64,000 bases of DNA from the NCBI GenBank assembly GCA_945907065.1, contig CAMDSC010000003.1, positions 62,001 to 126,000 of the forward strand. Reading direction: 5' to 3'. Below the pieces are notes generated by a model that saw only the letters and a program-made list of their open reading frames with translations, was not told the origin of the DNA and made no database searches. Positions within the stretch are counted from its first letter, which is position 1. Each line of letters begins with the position of its first letter. The position numbers were made by a program, and so were the translations under genes. Positions 61,285 to 64,000 of this stretch are shown here, one piece after another. The stretch is from Chitinophaga pinensis. Its GTDB lineage: Bacteria > Bacteroidota > Bacteroidia > NS11-12g > UBA9320.

Positions 61285-62598
61285 TTATTTTGTTAAATTA
61301 TACCTTGCTCCAACACTCAAATTAATGCCAAAATTTCGTTGACGAACAATGGCATCATTATTTAATCGGTTGCTAATATTGGTATAGTAAGAAATTTCGG
61401 TAATAGCTATGCAATTTGGGTTTAAAGGATATTGCAAGGCGATGGCACTATAAATTGAAGTCTTAATTTTCGCTGATTCTTGATACTTTACCAAATTTAT
61501 ATCATTTCCTTCTCTAACTAAAACAGTAGCTATATTTTTTGAAGCAATATTTAATAGTGAACCCGCTGAAACCCGATATTGAAATTTGCCCAAACCAAAG
61601 GTATAACCCAATACTACAGGAATATTAAAAGTGGAGTAATGGTTGGTGGTATTAAATTTATAATTTACAGTTTCCTTTGAATATGTAGAATCAATTACTT
61701 TAATTATCTGTGGCGGTAATACCGGATGAAATACGTTTACCTGACGGGGAGTTTGAGTAAGTTTGTCATGAATTTCAGAACGATTGTAATTAACTTTTTC
61801 GTTTCTGTTTTCCCAAGTCAAACCCGATTGTACCGACCATCTTGGATTTACATGGTAATTAACTTTTAGGCCGGTTTGTAATGATAAATTAGCTTTTTCA
61901 GATTCATTTCTCAATTCACTTCCTAGGCCTGATAAGGAACGGAAAGCAAAGGATGGGCCACCAACCATTTCAATAGAATATTTATAACCCAACCCAACTT
62001 CTTCTTTTTCCTTGTTTTTAGTAAGGTATTTTTTTCCTAACCGTTTGGTGGTATAAACATACTGCATTAGTGATGGATAAATGAGATAGTGTAGTTTTAC
62101 AACATGTTTAGAAGCCATTATAAACGGCAAATTTTCGATATCATAATTTGAGTTTTCATGGGAGATAACGTCTTCGGTTATTTCAACTTCTTGTTTGGTT
62201 TTTACACTATTTGAAAGGGTATTCTTTTTGGCTTTTAAAACTTCAATTCTGGAAGTAGAATTGGAAATGTTCAAATTTTTATTAGATGTTACAGATTCAG
62301 AAATGACAGGATTTTCGGTATTCCTGTTTTTTAAATTACCCTCAATAATTGTGTTATTATCAGATGCTGGGGTATTCACTGAAGTAATAGTTTCATCCGT
62401 GTTAGTGGTAAAATAATAGGCAGATACTACCGCCATTGATAGCAATAAAATAGCAGAGGCTATTTTCCATCTATAGAAAAATAAACCTTTGCGTTTTTTC
62501 TTTTGGATATTGCTCCATACATGAGCAGGAGGGGTTTCTTCAAAATTTTGAAGTCCTTCCTGAAACATGCGTTCCATATCGTTAAATTCCGAATTCAT
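61285..62598 (-). CDS. Single-TM protein with anti-sigma-like N-terminus and beta-barrel-like C-terminus
   Basis: 437 residues with an unusual layout: a cytoplasmic N-terminus (~1-43) with the 'PPAHVWSNIQKKK' motif of Bacteroidota sigma-linked proteins, one TM helix (~44-62), a Ser/Thr/Asn-rich spacer (~63-200), then an outer-membrane beta-barrel-like domain (~205-437; SIEMVGGPSFAFRSL, GLTWENRN, NIPVVLGYTFGLG, NFGINLSVGARY). The gene overlaps the end of the ECF sigma gene by 17 bp and is followed after 2 bp by a T9SS cargo gene. It probably holds or releases the sigma factor from the inner membrane in response to a surface state (inference). No closer name can be given. Confidence 0.7.
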   Translation of the reverse strand: MNSEFNDMERMFQEGLQNFEETPPAHVWSNIQKKKRKGLFFYRWKIASAILLLSMAVVSAYYFTTNTDETITSVNTPASDNNTIIEGNLKNRNTENPVISESVTSNKNLNISNSTSRIEVLKAKKNTLSNSVKTKQEVEITEDVISHENSNYDIENLPFIMASKHVVKLHYLIYPSLMQYVYTTKRLGKKYLTKNKEKEEVGLGYKYSIEMVGGPSFAFRSLSGLGSELRNESEKANLSLQTGLKVNYHVNPRWSVQSGLTWENRNEKVNYNRSEIHDKLTQTPRQVNVFHPVLPPQIIKVIDSTYSKETVNYKFNTTNHYSTFNIPVVLGYTFGLGKFQYRVSAGSLLNIASKNIATVLVREGNDINLVKYQESAKIKTSIYSAIALQYPLNPNCIAITEISYYTNISNRLNNDAIVRQRNFGINLSVGARYNLTK

Positions 62599-63124
62599 CT
62601 TTTTTAATTTTATCTAATTTTTCTCTTAAAAATTGTCTTGCTCTTAAATATTGTGATCGCGAAGTTGCTTCTTGTATATGAAGCATTTCGGCAATTTCTT
62701 TGTGTGAATATCCTTCTACTGCAAAAAGGTTAAAAACTAATTTATAACCTTGTGGCAATTCGTTAACTAATTTCATCAAATCCATAAGTGATAAATTAGA
62801 AGTTACTTTTTCATCAGTGGATGGATGTTCAACCCCCTCGAAGCTATAAACCTCATGCGACCTAATGGTAACGTATTTATTTCTTAGCGCAGTGTGAATC
62901 ATAATTTTTCGTATCCAACCCTCAAATGAACCTGTAAATTTAAAAGTGTCGATTTTATTAAAAACCTTAATAAATCCATCTTGAAGAACATCTTCTGCTT
63001 CCATGCGGTTGGCGCAGTATCTAAGGCAAAGTCCAAACATCTTTGGTGAAAAGCGTTTGTAAACTTCATATTGGTACGATTCCTTGCCTTTAATACATCC
63101 TTTAATAAGCTCTTCATCACTCAT
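62582..63124 (-). CDS. ECF-type RNA polymerase sigma factor (head of surface-protein cluster)
   Basis: About 180 residues from the ATG at 63124 (MSDEELIKGCIKGKESYQ). An in-frame TTG at 63169 would add 15 residues. Region 2: YCANRMEAEDVLQDGFIKVFNK and GWIRKIMIHTAL; region 4: LPQGYKLVFNLFAVEGYSHKEIAEMLHIQEATSRSQYLRARQ. Its end overlaps the anchored-barrel gene by 17 bp, a strong sign of joint regulation. A -7-like AACCTTTG lies upstream at 63198-63205 (minus strand). The four genes after it encode membrane and T9SS surface proteins. Confidence 0.92.
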   Translation of the reverse strand: MSDEELIKGCIKGKESYQYEVYKRFSPKMFGLCLRYCANRMEAEDVLQDGFIKVFNKIDTFKFTGSFEGWIRKIMIHTALRNKYVTIRSHEVYSFEGVEHPSTDEKVTSNLSLMDLMKLVNELPQGYKLVFNLFAVEGYSHKEIAEMLHIQEATSRSQYLRARQFLREKLDKIKKDEFGI

Positions 63125-63422
63125 CAACTTTAAATGGTCATTGTTATTTTTTGGGTTATTCAAAATCAAGACTCTGCTTATGAGTAATTCGCTGCTTCAA
63201 AGGTTATAAATTTTATTATTTTATTATTAATATTTACTAAATATTTGATTTTTAGAAATTTAATATTTTAAAATGACTCTTAACCTTGAAAGTTTTTGGT
63301 TTGCAATTGTAACATTTATTTATATTTCAATTCAACATTAAATTTTAAGGACTTTAAAATAAAAATAGACAGAAAATTAAAAGATTATTTATAAGACATT
63401 TGCGGCAGACAAATTAATTAGT

Positions 63423-64000
63423 ATGAAAAAAATATTAGTTCCGACCGATTTCTCGCCATTATCAGATAATGCACTTGATTTTGCTTGCCAAATTGCTAAA
63501 CAAATGAAAAGTGAAATTATATTGATAAATATTCAAAGCTTGCCTGCTAATGATGATGCCAGCATGGCCATTGAATTAATAAAAACCATTGAGGATTCGG
63601 CCAAAAAGAGATTAAAAACTCAGCACGATGAGATTAAAATTGAACATGAAGGGCTTAAAATTTCAACTCATTTTTCATTTGGTATTCCTTCACTTGCCAT
63701 CAAAGAATATTTAGAAACTAAAGAATTTAATTTAGTGGTAATGGGTACTAAGGGAGCTACCGGAGTTGATAAATTTTTATTTGGCAGCGTGGCTGAAAGT
63801 ATTTCAAAACATTCTTCTTGCCCTGTTATAATTGTTCATGCAGAAAATAAATACAAACCTGTAAAACATATTGCAGTGCCAATGGATATTAATTACAAGT
63901 TTGGCGAATCGCACAAAATGATTCAAAAAATTGTGGAATATGCCGAAATGTTTACAGCAGATTTAAACTGGTTTTATGTAAATACATCAAAAAAAGATTA
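63423..64000 (+). CDS. Universal stress protein family, tandem-domain (3' truncated by window)
   Basis: First ~192 residues seen; the frame is open to the window edge. Begins MKKILVPTDFSPLSDNA; the Usp-type ATP-binding motif G-2x-G-9x-G-S is intact in GTKGATGVDKFLFGSVAES, followed by SSCPVIIVHAE. After the first domain a second one starts (HIAVPMDINYK), so this is the two-domain form common in Bacteroidota. Stress-linked regulation is the known family role; specific function unknown. Confidence 0.9.
   Translation, partial: MKKILVPTDFSPLSDNALDFACQIAKQMKSEIILINIQSLPANDDASMAIELIKTIEDSAKKRLKTQHDEIKIEHEGLKISTHFSFGIPSLAIKEYLETKEFNLVVMGTKGATGVDKFLFGSVAESISKHSSCPVIIVHAENKYKPVKHIAVPMDINYKFGESHKMIQKIVEYAEMFTADLNWFYVNTSKKD

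Noticed and set aside
51242-63124. Biosynthetic gene cluster
   Set aside because: No NRPS, PKS, RiPP or terpene synthase genes; the block encodes surface proteins, a membrane-anchored barrel and a sigma factor.
1-64000. tRNA, rRNA or riboswitch genes
   Set aside because: No cloverleaf-like or rRNA-like conserved sequence was recognised in the intergenic gaps, and no known riboswitch core (for example TPP or cobalamin) was seen by eye. A covariance-model scan was not possible.
1-64000. Phage, transposon or integron region
   Set aside because: No integrase, transposase, recombinase other than RuvC, terminal repeats with target duplication, or capsid-type genes were seen. The palindromic repeat at 11542 is the only mobile-element-like sequence.

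Overview
The window is AT-rich chromosomal DNA from a member of the Bacteroidota. The evidence is: type IX secretion (T9SS) cargo proteins with both kinds of C-terminal sorting domain; a SusC/FecA-style TonB receptor with an N-terminal carboxypeptidase-regulatory-like domain; lipoproteins of Bacteroidota type; and repeated TAnnTTTG (-7) promoter elements in place of E. coli-type boxes. A lower-mevalonate gene group (class II HMG-CoA reductase, type 2 IPP isomerase, GHMP kinase) shows that isoprenoids are made through mevalonate. No rRNA, tRNA, CRISPR array, transposase, integrase or prophage gene was seen.

Layout. 1-12.6 kb: housekeeping genes (partial clpX, udk, an N-terminally extended GAPDH, ruvC, mutS2, a YggS-type PLP protein), with a flippase-like membrane protein coupled to a GT2 glycosyltransferase that contains two heptanucleotide-repeat tracts, and a large T9SS cargo gene. 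12.6-17.4 kb: a di-haem peroxidase divergent from a TonB-dependent receptor, then an ECF sigma factor with a small possible anti-sigma partner. 17.4-32.2 kb: an unrecognised secreted protein, prfC, a cyclophilin/hydrolase/FAD-oxidoreductase operon, a 1253-aa T9SS cargo with six tandem domains, and a folD-queE-ychF-glycosyltransferase run. 32.2-36.5 kb: mevalonate genes divergent from fabI. 36.6-41.6 kb: yidC, M48 and M42 peptidases, and two tandem lipocalin-like lipoproteins, most separated by clear hairpin terminators. 41.7-44.5 kb: a beta-propeller (SBBP) T9SS cargo that also carries six Cys-x25-Cys repeats. 44.6-51.1 kb: a TetR-TolC-adaptor-RND efflux operon. 51.2-63.1 kb: two giant gliding-motility-type (type B CTD) surface proteins, a smaller T9SS cargo, a single-TM protein with a beta-barrel-like C-terminus, and an ECF sigma factor, all on the minus strand and mostly tightly packed. 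The window closes in a universal stress protein.

The points most worth following are: (i) a family of three giant paralogous secreted proteins sharing a Cys-rich N-terminal region, one of which carries the other class of T9SS sorting domain; (ii) a compact sigma factor / membrane-anchored barrel / T9SS-cargo cluster that looks like a self-contained cell-surface regulatory module; (iii) the heptanucleotide tracts in the GT2 gene, whose unit length makes them candidate frame switches; and (iv) a recurring extended promoter element, TAnnTTTGCAGCC, which also corrects several gene starts. All functional statements rest on motifs read by eye. No database search or structure prediction was run.
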